Source: Rutidosis leptorrhynchoides (taxonomy: Eukaryota > Streptophyta > Magnoliopsida > Asterales > Asteraceae). Taken from it: 64,000 nt of DNA. Under the pieces are notes generated by a model that did no database searches, was not told the DNA's origin, and worked only from the letters and a program-made list of their open reading frames with translations. Shown in pieces: positions 36,170 to 49,148 of this stretch. Location: contig NC_092338.1 of the NCBI RefSeq assembly GCF_046630445.1, forward strand, positions 7,582,501-7,646,500, in the 5' to 3' direction. The translations under genes were made by a program, and so were the position numbers. The stretch's first letter is position 1, and every line of letters starts with the position of its first letter.

Positions 36170-37730
36170 TGTAACGACCCGTCAAAATCGCTATTGACGC
36201 GGCACGTTAATCATTGATTCCACAGTGAGGTTTTGACCTCTATTTGATACGTTTTGATAAAATATTGCATTCATTAAAATAAGTGACTTTCTAAACATAG
36301 AAAGTTATAAACATGTGGGCGAGTGCTTAGGTATTAGCAAAACCCCGAAATACGTAAGTCTTTAATTTACAGGTTGACATCACAGTCCAATTATTTATTA
36401 CACAACGCAGTTTTATTTTGAATGCAATAAACTTTGTACAAAGCATGAGAGACTCCATGCAGGCAACAAGCACATCACAGCGGAAGCATTCTAAGGACCT
36501 GAGAATAAAACATGCTAAAAAGTCAACACGAATGTTGGTGAGTTATAGGTTTAATTGCTCGAGTCATAAACATATATAAAGATAGACCACAAGGTTTCAT
36601 CAAAAGTTTATCAATAGATTCTACGTAACAGAGCACCCTGGTAACTAAACTTAACGCTATAGTGATAATTACCCCATTCGTTTTAATACGCGCAAACCAA
36701 CGTGTCTTAAACTCAAATAACATACGTCCGTTAAAAGGCTAGCGCTCTAGCTCGGACGGGGATGTCAAGCCCTATGGATCCATATACAATTATTCGCGCC
36801 CACCAGTCCATATCCTATGTACTGGCAGCTACTAGTTACCAAAGCTAAGGGATTTTCGGTTTAACTCAGTGTAGAATTTAGTATGTACTTGTGTCTTATT
36901 GCGTTTAAAATAAATTGCATGTATTCTCAGCCCAAAAATATTTAAAGTATTTAAAAAGGGAGACTATAAACTCACAGTTCAATATTGAGACTCAATATTG
37001 TAGGCAAATTTCGTAGACGTAATGATGGTAGACGATCGTATGATTGGCCTTGGATTCAAGAACAATACCCCGAACAATACCCAATATTTCCTTAGCTTAA
37101 AGCGGTTTGAAACCCGAATTACAAACACCCTCGTATATATCTTATTATTATTAAACTTAAATTTAAAATTATAATTATAATATAAATATTAATATTGAGA
37201 GATTTATGTGTGAAAAATTATCGTCGAACAAACTGCGTATTTATAGTACTTTACGATTTACTGTAGCTCATGCGATCGCATGAGTTTTCAGTGTTTTTGC
37301 CATGCGATCGCATGGCCGCCTTTCCCGTTTTGTTTGCTAGTTCGTCGACATCAAATAGTATTTACTGTAGCAAATAGTGTTTACTGTAGCAAATAGTGTT
37401 TACTGTAGCAAATAGTGTTTACTGTAGCAAATCACTGTAGCAAAGTCGTTTTCACTGTAGCACTGTAGCAAAATACGGTTTCACTGTAGCAAATAGTATT
37501 TTACTGTAGCAAATAGTATTTTACTGTAGGAAAGTCGTTTTTACTTGTACATATATATATACATACATATAATTGTTCATGAATCGTCGAGAGTAGTCAA
37601 CGGTAATTGTATATATGAAACAGTTCTAAAATTTTTGAGACTCAATCTAACAGACTTTATTTAACGTGTCAAAATAATAAATCGTATAGAGAATTGGTTT
37701 AAATAAGTCGAAATTTTCCGGGTCATCACA
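36170..37730 (-). mobile_element. Solo LTR M (1561 bp)
   Basis: It starts TGTAACGACCCG and ends GGGTCATCACA, with a perfect TSD AATAC (36165-36169 and 37731-37735). It is related to L and N. It holds two 18-bp perfect palindromes (37267-37284 and 37299-37316) and about ten ACTGTAGCA words (37368-37530). The stem GAGGT/ACCTC at 36227-36240 sets minus orientation. Confidence 0.92.
37368..37530. repeat. ACTGTAGCAAA minisatellite in LTR M
   Basis: About ten copies of ACTGTAGCA, the first four in units of about 20 bp ('tactgtagcaaatagtgttt'), later ones irregular. A weaker version occurs in LTR L at 35400-35490. Confidence 0.88.
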
Positions 37731-40700
37731 AATACACTTTTAGAAGACTTCAAGACACATATCAAAGTACTTCTATTTAACAAAAATGCTTACAATTACA
37801 TTCTCGTTCAATTTCATCAACAATTCTACTCGTATGCAACCGTATTCGTACTCGTACAATACCCAGCTCCTAGACATATATGCTATTGGTATATACACAT
37901 AATAATTCAGCTCTTAGCAGCCCTAGATAGTCAACAAACATGTGGAACCAACAATTAGACAACTAGCATGACTTATGAGCAAGGAAACAAAAACAAGAAC
38001 TCCTTTTAACCCCACTCACCTTCACCACTCACCACCTACTCCATTTCACTTCTAATTTTCTTCCCAATTCTCTCTCAAAACACACACACTCTTCCATGAA
38101 CATCTAAGTTACTATTTTTCCAGCAAAAATCATCAAATACAAGCTTTGGTTATTACCTATAATCATCATAAAAACAATTACTCAAGAATACATCAAGAAC
38201 ACTTCCAAGTTTACAAGTTTACTTCCAAGTTTCCTAATCCATTCCAAGCAATCATCTAAGATCAAGAAACCTTTGTTATTTACAGTAGGTTATCTTTCTA
38301 AATTAAGGTAATATTCATATTCAAGCTTTGATTCAATTTCTATAACTATAACTATCTTAATTCGAATAATAATCTTACTTGAACTTGTTTTTGTGTCATG
38401 ATTCTATTTCAAGAACTTCCAAGCCATCAAAGATCCTTTGAAGCTCAAGTTATTTTTTTCATCATTTACATTAGGTTTACCTACTAAACTTGAGGTAGTA
38501 ATGATGTTCATAACATCATTCGATTCATATATGTATAAGTATCTTATTCGAAGATTTGAGCATGTAATCACTAGAACATAGTTTAGTTAATTCTAAACTT
38601 GTTCGCAAACAAAGTTAATCCTTCTAACTTGACTTTTAAAATCAACTAAACACATGTTCTATATCTATATGATATGCTAACTTAATGATTTAAAATCTAA
38701 AAACATGAAAAACACCGTAAAACCGGATATACGTCGTCGTAGTAACACCGCGGGCTATTTTGGGTTAGTTTATTAAAAACTATGATAAACTTTTATTTAA
38801 AATTTGTTCTTCTGGAAAAATGATTTTTCTTATGAACATGAAACTATATTAAAAAATCATGGTCAAACTCAAAGTGGAAGTATGTTTTCCAAAATGGTCA
38901 TCTAGACGTCGTTCTTTCGACTGAAATGACTACCTTTACAAAAATGACTTGTAATCTTTATTTTTGACTATAAACTTATACTTTTTCTGTTTAGATTCAT
39001 AAACTTAAGTTCAATATGAAACCATAGCAACTTGAATCACTCAAAACGGATTTAAAACGAAGAAGTTGTGGGTAAAACAAGATTGGATAATTTTTCTTGT
39101 TGTAGCTACGTGAAAATTGGTAACAAATCTATATTAATCATATCCTAGCTAACTTTTATTGTATTATACATGTATTCTAATATATTATGTAATCTTGGGA
39201 TACCATAGACACGAATACAATGTTTTGACATATCATATCGATCCATCAATATATATATTTCGGAACAACCATATACACTCTATATGTAGTAATGTTGGAG
39301 TTAGCTATACAGGGTTGAGGTTGATTCAAAATATTATATATACTTTGAGTTGTGATCTAGCCTGAGGCTTGTATACACGAGGTCGTGGATTGATTCGAGA
39401 TAATATATATTGCTTTATTTTTCTGTACATCTAACTGTGGACAACTAGTGGTAGGTTACTAACGAGGACAGCTGACTTAATAAACTTAAAACATTAAAAT
39501 GTATTAAAAATGTTGTAAATATATTTTGAACATACTTTGATATATATGTACATATTTGTTATAGTTTCGTGAATCGACCAGTGGCCAAGTCTTACTTCCC
39601 GATGAAGTAAAAATCTGTGAAAGTGAGTTATAGTCCCACTTTTAAAATCTAATATTTTGGGATGAGAATACATGCAGTTTTATAAATGTTTTACAAAATA
39701 GACACAAGTAAATGAAACTACATTCTATGGCTGGATTATTAAACCGAGTATGCCCCTTTTTAGTCTGGTAATCTAAGAATTATGGAGCAGACACCTTAAT
39801 TGACGCGAATCCTAAAGATAGATCTTTTGGGCCCAACGAGCCCCATCCAAAGTACCGGATGCTTTAGTACTTCGAATTCATCATGTCCGAAAGGAGTCCC
39901 GGAATGATAGGGGATATTCTATATGCATCTTGTTAAGGTCGGTTACCAGGTGTTCACCATATGAATGATTTTTATTTCTATGTATGGGATGTATATTGAA
40001 ATATGAAATCTTGTGGTCTATTATTTCGATTTGATAAATATATAGGTTAAACCTATAACTCACCAACATTTTTGTTGACGTTTAAAGCATGTTTATTCTC
40101 AGGTGATTATTAAGAGCTTCCGCTGTTGCATGCTAAAATATGGACAAGATTTGGTGTCAACATGCTTGTATAATATTGTTTAAAACTGCATTCGAGATTT
40201 ACTTTGTTGTAACATATTAATATTGTAAACCAATATGTATTGGTAGTGTGTAAGTGTGATATTTTAGATTATCATTTTTGGATAATCTAGGTGGTGACTT
40301 TTTAACCTTGTCGATACAATAAAGGTTATGGTTTGTTTTAAAAACGAATGCAGTCTTTGAAAAACGTCTCATATAGATGTCAAAACCTCGCAACGAAATC
40401 AATTAATATGGAACGTTTATAATCAATATGAACGGGACATTTCAATTAATGCTAATGAGTAATTTGATTGAAAAGTGTACTAACTAGAGAACTGATATTC
40501 TCTGGTGATAAGCGGAACGGTGAAGGCTCAGTGATATAAGACAACTGAGTACTTGTGCTTCCAGGTGAGTGGGACTATCTTTATGGAAGTGATTATACAG
40601 TGACAAGTATAGTGATCTATGCCATGCTTATGACTAGACTGTGTAGGAGTCTTTGACCAGTGATGTGACTATATGTGATTATGTGCGCACCCATTGCCAA

Positions 40701-41240
40701 CGTCGATGGGTGTAATTCCGACGTAAGAGGTCGATTGTATTTACCTTATTTGGGGTAATAGAATTGGATCCAAGCGTTACTGATTAGTGGTATAGTATGA
40801 ATAACGAGTGTGTCACATCTGGAATACTATACCAGTGATTCAGTAGTGTGGGCTATCGATATATTCTAGCTTGATCAGTGATGGGTTGCCAGTCCTCTTG
40901 TCTATGGCCTTTAGTGATCTAGTGACCAGTGCCTTTAAGCTGTGCTTGATGCTTGTAGTGATGTCCACCTAGATATTGTCATTCACTTAGCGTTATGCTA
41001 ATTCCCCCACAGTGTTTTGCCCTGCAGGTATAGATTAGCAGCTTTTGGTGAGTTTTGCAAGGCAAGTGAAGATATTTGACACAGTGATTGACTCTGATGT
41101 TTTGTAATAAACAATATGGTCAAATAGTTTTATTAATTAAGTAACACCGGTGATTTTGTGTAATACAACTTTATACTTGACTAATATATGTAGGTAACTT
41201 CCGCTGTGTATAAAAAAAAAAAAATCTTGGGTGTTAAAAC

Positions 41241-41253
41241 TTGGTATCAGAGC
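41241..41253 (+). other. Element B primer-binding site
   Basis: TTGGTATCAGAGC lies two bases after the LTR end. It is an exact initiator-Met tRNA primer site. Confidence 0.88.
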
Positions 41254-42395
41254 ATAGGTTTGGCAGCATGTACATGTGAGTGACATGTTCCCTATAAAGA
41301 CCCGCCCTAATCCATAAGGACGAATACAATAACATATGATTACATAGCGAGGTATTTGACCTCTATATGATACATTTTATAAACATTGCATTCGTTTTTA
41401 AAAGACAAACTTTCATTACAACGAAAGTGACAGGCATGCATGCTATTTCATAATACATCCAACTATAATTGACTTAATAATAATCTTGATGAACTCAATG
41501 AATCGAATGCAACGTCTTTTGAAATATGTCATGAATGACTCCAAGTAATATCTCTAAAATGAGCAAATGCACAGCTGAAGATTTCTTTCATACCTGAGAA
41601 TAAACATGCTTTAAAGTGTCAACCAAAAGGTTAGTGAGTTCATTAGTTTATCGTAATCAATCATTTTCATAATTTTAATAGACCAAAAGATTTCAATTAT
41701 ACCCGCACACGTAACCCGTGTACAAAATAATACACGTAACCCGCGAATTAAAAATCATTCATATGGTGAATACCTGGTAACCGACATTAACAAATACATC
41801 TAGAATATCCCCAAATATGCAGGTACACTCATCTGTATATAAAATCGAAGTACTAAAGCATCCATAACCTGGATGAGGTTTGTTAGGCCCATATATCTAT
41901 CTTCAGGATTCACGTCAATTTGGGGGTCTGTTCCCAAATTCTCAGGCTACCAAGCTAAAAAGGGTGATATCCGGTATAATAATTCAACCATAGAATGTAG
42001 TTTCAAGTACTTGTGTCTATTTCGTAAAACAGTTATAAAAGCAGCGCATGTATTCTCAGTCCTAAAAATATATATTGCAAAAACATTTAAAAAGGGAGCA
42101 AATGAAACTCACAATACGATATTTTGTAGTAAAAATATGCATACGATGATACTGAATAATGCAGGGTTGGCCTCGGATTCTCGAACCTATATCAAGTATA
42201 TATATTAACACATAATATTAATCAACTAAGTTTATATATTTTATAATATATTATGATTAATATCCTTATATATAATTATATTAATACGTATAATAGATTA
42301 TATTATATACATGATATATAATTTAATTAATGTTATATTAATAATATATTAATTAATATATTAAAACATAGTAGTTTGTAATATTAGTTATATTT

Positions 42396-42930
42396 ATGTT
42401 ATATGTAATAATTATATCTTTTATAAATAATATTTTTTGTAAGAATAATAATAATAATAATACTAATAGTAATATTAGTAATACAAATAATGATAATAAT
42501 AATAATAATTTTAAAAATAATAATCTTAATGTTAAAAATGATAATTTTAATGTTAAAAATAATAATGATAATTATAATTATAATATTCATAAAATTAATA
42601 ATATTAGTAATTTTCAAAAAAATAATAATAATGATAATAATAATAAAAATAGTGATAATTCTAATAATAATAACAATGATAGTTTTAATGATAAAAATGA
42701 TAATTTTTATAATAATACTGACTTTTAATAATAAATTATAGTTTTAATAATACTTATTTTAATAATAATAATAATAAAATAATAATAATAATAATATTAA
42801 TATTAATTATGTTAATAATAATAATAATGATGATATCGATAATAATAATATTAATAAAAAAATAATAATCATAATAATAATAATAATAAAAATGATAATA
42901 ATAAAAATGATAAATTAATACCATCATCAT
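42396..42930. repeat. AAT-rich low-complexity tract
   Basis: Irregular AAT/TAATAATAA repeats. The poly-Asn and poly-Ile frames across it are not genes. Confidence 0.85.
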
Positions 42931-43560
42931 CATCATGAACTCATCATCAACATCGAATGATTATCATCTTCGTTCTTCGTTTTTCCCTCATCATCATCAA
43001 CATCTTGACATCATCATCATCGACACTCATATAATCATAATCATACAAACTATCAATATCGTAACCGTCGTTATCATCATAACCTAACTGCCATCATAAT
43101 CTTCAACTAATATTATCGATTACATCATTATTATAGTATCATTCATCATCTTCATTCTCACGGTATCATCATTCTAACATCATAATACCATTATCATCAT
43201 ATTATAATCATCCCTATCGTCACTTTTATCATCCTAAATCATCATTAACGTTAACACAGTGACACCGTCATCATCATGGTCACGTATCACCATCATCATC
43301 TTCGTTCTTCATATCATTACTTTCCATTATCATTTTCATTTTCGTCATCACCAACATCATCTAACATCATAAATTCATACGAGTTCATCATCAAAATTCT
43401 CTATTATCATACATCTTAATCGTGACATCATTAAACATAATCATAACATCTCCATATCATAATCATCATGTTATTGTATCATCTTAATAGCTAATAATAT
43501 CATCATCATAAACTCATTTTTCAACATCATTCTTGTTATTTCATGTATCATATTCATCAT
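42915..43560. repeat. TCA-rich low-complexity tract
   Basis: Irregular CATCAT repeats. A G-rich TGG/GATGG stretch follows at about 43830-44160, partly complementary to it. Confidence 0.8.
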
Positions 43561-44192
43561 CATACCTCTTATTCAAAATCATCATCATCTTCCTATCGGC
43601 ATCTTTTCCTCTTCGTTGCTACAGTAGTGGGTTTCATAGACACGGGTTTAATGGTGTATGTGTGGAGTTTCGAATAGCATCCCAGCAACATCCAAATGGT
43701 TTGATCTCGGCACAGCAGCAAAAACAGAAAGTAGCAAGTGAACATCGATGGTGCAAGGTGACGGGGGGCGTGATGTTCTCGGACAAGAAAGGGAAGAGAG
43801 AGAGAGAGAAAAGAAGAGAGAGAGAGGTGATGGTGCATGGTGGAGGTAATGGTAGTAGTGTTTTCAAGGGTGGCAGGTGGTTTGATGGTGGCGGAGGTGA
43901 TGATGGCTCAATGATGGTGATTGTAAAAAAAAATAGTGATGGTCGTGGTTATGATAGACTTGGTGATGTATCACGATGGTTGTGGTGGTCATGGAGGTTC
44001 AAGACCGTGATGGTGGTTCGATGATGGTGGTAATTGGTAATGGTGGTTTATAGCCGTGTAAGGTGGTTTGTTAAGGTGGCGATTGGTGGTGTTTGGTGAT
44101 TCTAGGGTGGCGGAGAGGATGATTACCGGTGTGTGTGCTCACGGTGGGGGTATTTGGAGAAGAAGATAAAGATGTAGTGTAGTTCTCGGATG

Positions 44193-44196
<4 letters not shown>

Positions 44197-44252
<56 letters not shown>
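44197..44252. repeat. (AT)n microsatellite
   Basis: A pure AT run, one of three inside LTR N. The frames through it encode only Ile-Tyr repeats. Confidence 0.9.
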
Positions 44253-44258
<6 letters not shown>

Positions 44259-44700
44259 ATATAATATAACTCATAATGGAAGTAAGTGGGATGTGAACAA
44301 GAGTTAGTAGCCACCCTTGGAATTATACTGCCGACAATTTTTTTTTTTTTGAATACCAGTTCGTCCTCCGTTGTTAAATCAGTGGCGGATAAAAGTATTC
44401 AGAAAAATTCTAAATTTTTAAATTAACTATATTTATTTATTTTGGTCATTATGGTATAAAATTCAGTCATTAATTTAATAAATAAAAATTACATCAACTG
44501 TCTCTCTCATTTATGGGTAAAATATAAAAAGTATTAAAACTAAATAATTAGATCCTAAATATACTTTTAATAAGTCTATAACTTATATAACTCATTTTCG
44601 GATCATCTTTGATTTTAAAATCATATAAGTTCGTTTTCAACTTGTTTATTATCAATCGAATGATAATTGAGTGTTACTATCATCTTCCAAATAAATTCGA

Positions 44701-44703
<3 letters not shown>

Positions 44704-44780
<77 letters not shown>
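44704..44780. repeat. (AT)n microsatellite
   Basis: The second AT run in LTR N. Confidence 0.9.
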
Positions 44781-44784
<4 letters not shown>

Positions 44785-44911
44785 TTTATTTATATATATA
44801 TATATAGATACTTGTTAAATAATAATCATTATAATATCCTATTTTTATTTTACTTTACATAAATAAATTTTAGTAACAACAACATACAATATTTAAAATT
44901 ATGTTTCCAAT

Positions 44912-44916
<5 letters not shown>

Positions 44917-44988
<72 letters not shown>
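44917..44988. repeat. (AT)n microsatellite
   Basis: The third AT run in LTR N. Confidence 0.9.
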
Positions 44989-44991
<3 letters not shown>

Positions 44992-45307
44992 CTATCAAGT
45001 TACAATTAATTGTTCGTGAATCGTCGAAACTGGTCGAAGGTCAAATGATTTCATAAAATAGTTCAAAAATTTTGAAATTCAATTTAATAGACTTTGCTTA
45101 TCATGTCGAAACCATATAAAGATTAAGTTTAAATTTGGTCTAAAATTTCCGGGTCGTCACATTCCCAAACCCCGTGTGGTGTCAAAAATACAAGTGGGGG
45201 AAAGGGATAAGTGAATGTAAGTGTTATGTGATTAAATAATTGTGGTTAGTGATAGGTACTAACGGATTATCATCTAAGCTTTTGTGAGATGTTGTGATAA
45301 GATAGGT

Positions 45308-46130
45308 ATGGCTGATCAATCAAACCCCGCAGAAGCCCCTATGACCCCGAGAGATGTTGGAGCCTTGCGTGATGATTTTGTGGGTGTGTCTAATCAACCC
45401 GGAGCATCGTATCCAACTACATCACAAGATAAGGATCGGTATATTAGGCAATTACAGGATGAAGTTCAAGAGTTACGAGGGAAAATGATTGATATGGTAC
45501 AACAACAAGTGCCATCAGTTCCAGTTGCATTGGGAGCCAATAACCAGAATACACCTTCAGGTTTTCAGTGCTACCTTATATATCTGGACCTTGGAAATTT
45601 GTACCACAATTACCTCCAGACCCATTTCTCTACCCAAACCAACCCTCCATGGCCTGTCCATATTCAGTTCTAAATAATCCAGTGACAAGTGAATCATCTC
45701 ATACTCAACAGTTTTTTAGTGTGTTACTTCCGAGACACGGGACTATGGTTAGAGGTACGATTTGTTCGTTCCAGACTTCAGTGATAAATGAAACCGATAA
45801 AAATGATGAAAAATTTGAAAGTAGCAACCAGAAAAAGAAGAAATGTAAACTAAAGGTAACAACTAAGAAAGACAAGAATAGTAATAATAAAAAAAGGGAC
45901 AATCCTTCCAAGGTGAATCTAGTTTATGAACTAAACCGAAAAAGTGGTGTAGACAGTGTAAAATTCATCATGTTGGACAATGTTCGGTAGCGACATGATG
46001 GTATCTTCGTTGTGGGGTAATAGGGCATGATTCTCAAGTTTATTCATATACAGATGGTGTTTGTTGGAATTGTCAGTTAGGAGGTCATCAAGCGAGGCAA
46101 TGTCTGTATGCGAAAAGATCTAGTGTTGAG
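45308..46130 (+). pseudogene. Element B gag, frameshifted and internally deleted
   Basis: A gag N-terminus starts at 45308 (Met-Ala-Asp-Gln) with a short coiled region. A frameshift near 45570 leads into a Pro-rich stretch, then a Lys-rich stretch (45820-45960). Two zinc-knuckle-like segments follow in another frame (CRQCKIHHVGQC from about 45950, CWNCQLGGHQARQC from about 46065). A stop codon lies between them. The usual gag core of about 150 residues, clear in element A, is absent, so a large deletion is likely. Confidence 0.72.
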
Positions 46131-46239
46131 GTGGGGTCAGGGGCAGGGGTAGGTGTGGAATCAATTGGGAGATTGTCTACATCATCTTCTGGGCAGAAGG
46201 GAAAGTGTTCTCCTACTTTTCAAGGTACGTTTTGATATA

Positions 46240-47690
46240 TAGGTGTACCATTTGATTGTGAACAAATGCATATATATGTTTGTTATATATATATTGTGCT
46301 CAACTAAGAACAGTTGTGACGTGATTGCTTCTTCCTAACAAGGTATAAGTAGCCAGTGATTTGACAGCTTTAGTCACAACAGTTGTGTCTGTAGCTACTA
46401 GTGGACATTATTGGGATTTATTCCCTTTGATTGGTTAACATGCTTTATGTGATTGCCATGATTAGTGAGAATTATTGGTTGTGTATTGCATATGCATATG
46501 ATACCGCATGTCTTTTATATTCGACTAAATATAGTGATATGCATGATTCGTTAAGACTACGTAGGGCTTATATAAAATACATTTCTTTTACTTGATTTAT
46601 CGGGACACCCGTAGTGGCCCATGGGAATTAGGGTTGAATAGTAGTCCACCGGTGAGTATGATGATGGACTTGAACCCTGTGTTCTATTGACATTATATGT
46701 GATTTGCTTGTATGTGAATCATGAACGAATTGTTAAGTGTGATATTAGCCCTATTAGTTTAATATGCATGATTAGACTGGTGATGTAAGATTCGTAGTGA
46801 TACCCTAAGGAATTGTTTCCTTTCCTGTACCCTTACGAATTTTATTGTGACCTTTAGAAGTGGGTGTGGGTGGTGCCCCTTATGTTGTGTCTTTAGAAAA
46901 TAGTGAAACTGTTGACTTGAATGGGGATTTGTACCCGATTCATGTTATGACTTGGAATAAGAGTAGATTGCTAGACGATGTTTGAAATGGTGATTAGTAT
47001 ATCATTAGGATGAAATGGTATACCTAGATATATTCCTGTGTATAGATGATTATGTGTACCATGATAAGGGGTAAACCATATAGGAGCTTCCTTAACGAGT
47101 AACTCAGAATAAGGGTATTATTTAGTGAAATATACTCGCGTCTGGCCAACGGAAGTATATTATAGTAAATCATACAGGAATTCTGGGAAGTTGAAGGAAA
47201 TTTAGTTGACTTGAATCATACGTGGACCGTGAAATGACTGTTGGATAATGAATCGTTCGCGTATATTATGACTAGCCTAGACAATTTTAACGAATTAAAG
47301 ATGTGTTTTAGGGACATAAGTACAGATTTTTGGGAAATAGAGGGAATTCTGTTGCCATTGTTTTAAATTTTGAAGGAATTTAACTGTGTAAAAAGTTAAA
47401 CCTGACAATAAATACGTGAATTTGATCATATCGAGTGACATAAGGACATAACTTGGGACCTTAACTGATAAGTGACTATGGAAATTGTGAGCACTAGTGA
47501 TTAGTGATATGTGCTTAGATTGTGCCTTGTAGTCTGTGTCTAGTGTAAATGACTGCATGTGACTAGTTATACACCCAGTGCTCACGACGATGGTGAATTC
47601 CGTCATTGAGTTGAAGTCGATGGTGAATGCCAATGTAAGATATCAACTTTTCCATTATTAGTGTTGGGAAGTGTGTTGATTGTGTACCCC
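46240..47690. other. Unassigned insert between gag and protease of element B
   Basis: About 1.45 kb without coding potential separates the gag knuckles from the protease. Around 47575-47640 it has 'acacccagtgctcacgacgatgg', loosely like B's own LTR at about 40686. It may be a decayed LTR of a related family. I could not find clean ends or a TSD. Confidence 0.35.
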
Positions 47691-47699
47691 GACCAGATG

Positions 47700-48056
47700 G
47701 TGATGCATGGACTATATTTGCGTCTAGAGATTAGTGTGATGTTGTACTTTGACTGTGGAGCAAATTGCTCATCAGTGTCAACTACATTTTGTGCTAAGTT
47801 AAATGTGCCTATTGGTGAAATAAATGAACCTTCAGTGTCAAAGTGGGTGATTGTAGGATTATTCCAGTCTCAAAGTGTGTGTCTGGAATTATTATTGACA
47901 TTGAGGGTAGTCTTTTCCCTGTGACTTGTCTAGTGATGTCTATACCAAGCTCTGATGTAGTGTTAGGCATGAATTGGCTTAGTGACCATAAGGCCAATAT
48001 TAAATGCCAAAGGAAGATTATCTCTTTTCTGTGACTGGTGAAATGGGTTCCGTTGT
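47700..48056 (+). pseudogene. Element B protease remnant
   Basis: Two overlapping frames give a retropepsin-like region. The catalytic Asp-Ser-Gly is changed to Asp-Cys-Gly (47751-47759), followed by VSTTFCAKLNVPIGE and, in another frame, LGMNWLSDHKANIKC. A frameshift lies between them, so it is not functional. Confidence 0.75.
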
Positions 48057-48065
48057 CCATTAATT

Positions 48066-49110
48066 TTGATGATGAAAGCTCAGAAATCTTTGGCCAAGAA
48101 ATGTGATTCTTTCTTAGCTTATGTGATCATTGTAAAGAAGGAAGATAAGGTAGTGTCCGATATTTTCGTAGTGTCTAAATATCCAGAAGTGTTCCCTGAG
48201 GAATCGTCAGGCTTACCGCCGATCAGGGAAGTTAAACATAAGATCGATTTAGTGATAGGGCTACGCCGGTTGCCAAAGCTCCGTATAGATTAGATTCTTC
48301 AGAAATTCGTGAAATGATGTCCTAAATTTAAGAATTGTTGGACTGTGGGTTCATTCGTCCGAGTTCTTGCCATGGGGTGAACTAATGTTATTCGTGAAAA
48401 GGAATGATGGTACACTAGAATGTGTATAAATTATAGTGAATTAAATAAAAGAACAGTAAAGAATAAGTATCCGCTTGCTAGGATAGATGACTTATTTAAT
48501 CAGCTTCAGGAAGTTTCGTTCTTTTTGAAAATAAATATGTGCGTGGGATATTCCTAGGTTCGTGTTACTGAATTTGACATTCCTAAGATTTCATTTCGTA
48601 TTCAATATGATCATTATAAGTTCTTAGTGATTCTGTTTAGGTTAACCAACACTCTAACAAATTTCTTGGATCTCATGCATAGGATGTGTAAACCGTTTTT
48701 GGATAAGTTTCTTATCGTGCTTATTGATGAAATCTTAGTGTACTCCAAAACCAAATCCGAGCATGCTGAGCATTTAAGACGAGTGTTAGAACTCCTAAGA
48801 CGTGAACAATTGTGCGGAAAAAAAAAAATTCAAGGTATGAGTTTTGGTTACGTGAAGTTCAAATTTTGGGTCATGTTATCTGTGATGAAGGTATTAAAGT
48901 GGATCCATATATGATTTAAGCTGTGATGAATTGGAATTGACCAAAGAATCCGATAGAAATTAAGAATTTTCTAGGATTGATCGGTTACTACCGACGATAT
49001 AGTAAAGATTTTTTCAAAGATTGCACGCTCTTTGACAATGTTAACTAGAAAGGATGTGTCTTTTTAGTGAGGTAATGAACAGGAAACTGCGTTTTAGATT
49101 TAAAAGTGAA
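48066..49110 (+). pseudogene. Element B reverse transcriptase remnant
   Basis: The pre-RT segment (YPEVFPEESSGLPP, about 48178-48222) is followed by a heavily broken reverse transcriptase in several frames with many stops. The catalytic motif reads LIDEILVYS, so the second Asp is Glu (48726-48731). NFLGLIGYYRRY at about 48965 marks the RT end. RNase H and integrase are missing; the next recognisable piece is the chromodomain-like end. Confidence 0.85.
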
Positions 49111-49148
49111 TACGAATAAGAAATTAGTGGGGGAAACTTGTTAGGATT

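Larger units (their letters stand above)
33502..40444 (+). mobile_element. Solo LTR A2 (element A family) with two nested LTRs
   Basis: It starts TGTAGTGACCCG and ends GGGACATTTCA like element A's LTR. The TSD ATTAA lies at 33497-33501 and 40445-40449. No primer site or coding region follows, so it is a solo LTR. It contains LTR L (34094-35900) and LTR M (36170-37730), a diverged tandem duplication of about 165 bp (about 33735-34030) that A has only once, and (AT)n tracts. The GAGGT/ACCTC stem is mutated here (GATGT at 40376). Confidence 0.92.
32221..41238 (+). repeat. Element B 5' LTR, split by solo LTR A2
   Basis: The LTR pieces are 32221-33501 and 40450-41238. The 3' LTR at 49330-51307 preserves the uninterrupted junction at about 50517 and so shows the empty site. 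This copy has one extra unit of about 88 bp (around 32941-33030) compared with the 3' LTR. Both hold many 'cgagtgag' words, for example the near-palindrome at 33271-33286, and CCGTAACTCCGTTTT at 33117-33131. Confidence 0.9.
41293..45161 (-). mobile_element. Solo LTR N (3869 bp, swollen by microsatellites)
   Basis: The TSD TTCCC lies at 41288-41292 and 45162-45166. The low end reads TATAAAGACCCG, where TG would be expected, and the high end GGGTCGTCACA. The GAGGT/ACCTC stem (41349-41363) and ACCTGAGAA (41592-41600) set minus orientation. It is more than twice as long as L and M because of AAT-rich (42230-42920), TCA-rich (42915-43560) and (AT)n (44197-44252, 44704-44780, 44917-44988) tracts. 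Frames of 60-163 codons here come from these repeats. Confidence 0.85.

Noticed and set aside
42396..42741. Poly-Asn and poly-Ile frames
   Set aside because: They read through an AAT low-complexity tract with no start or family support.
43533..44024. A 163-codon frame with a purine-rich middle
   Set aside because: It lies inside solo LTR N, spans TCA and GAGA repeats, and shows no domain. The layout fits an LTR leader region.
44071..44818. Frames encoding long Ile-Tyr repeats
   Set aside because: These are translations of (AT)n microsatellites.
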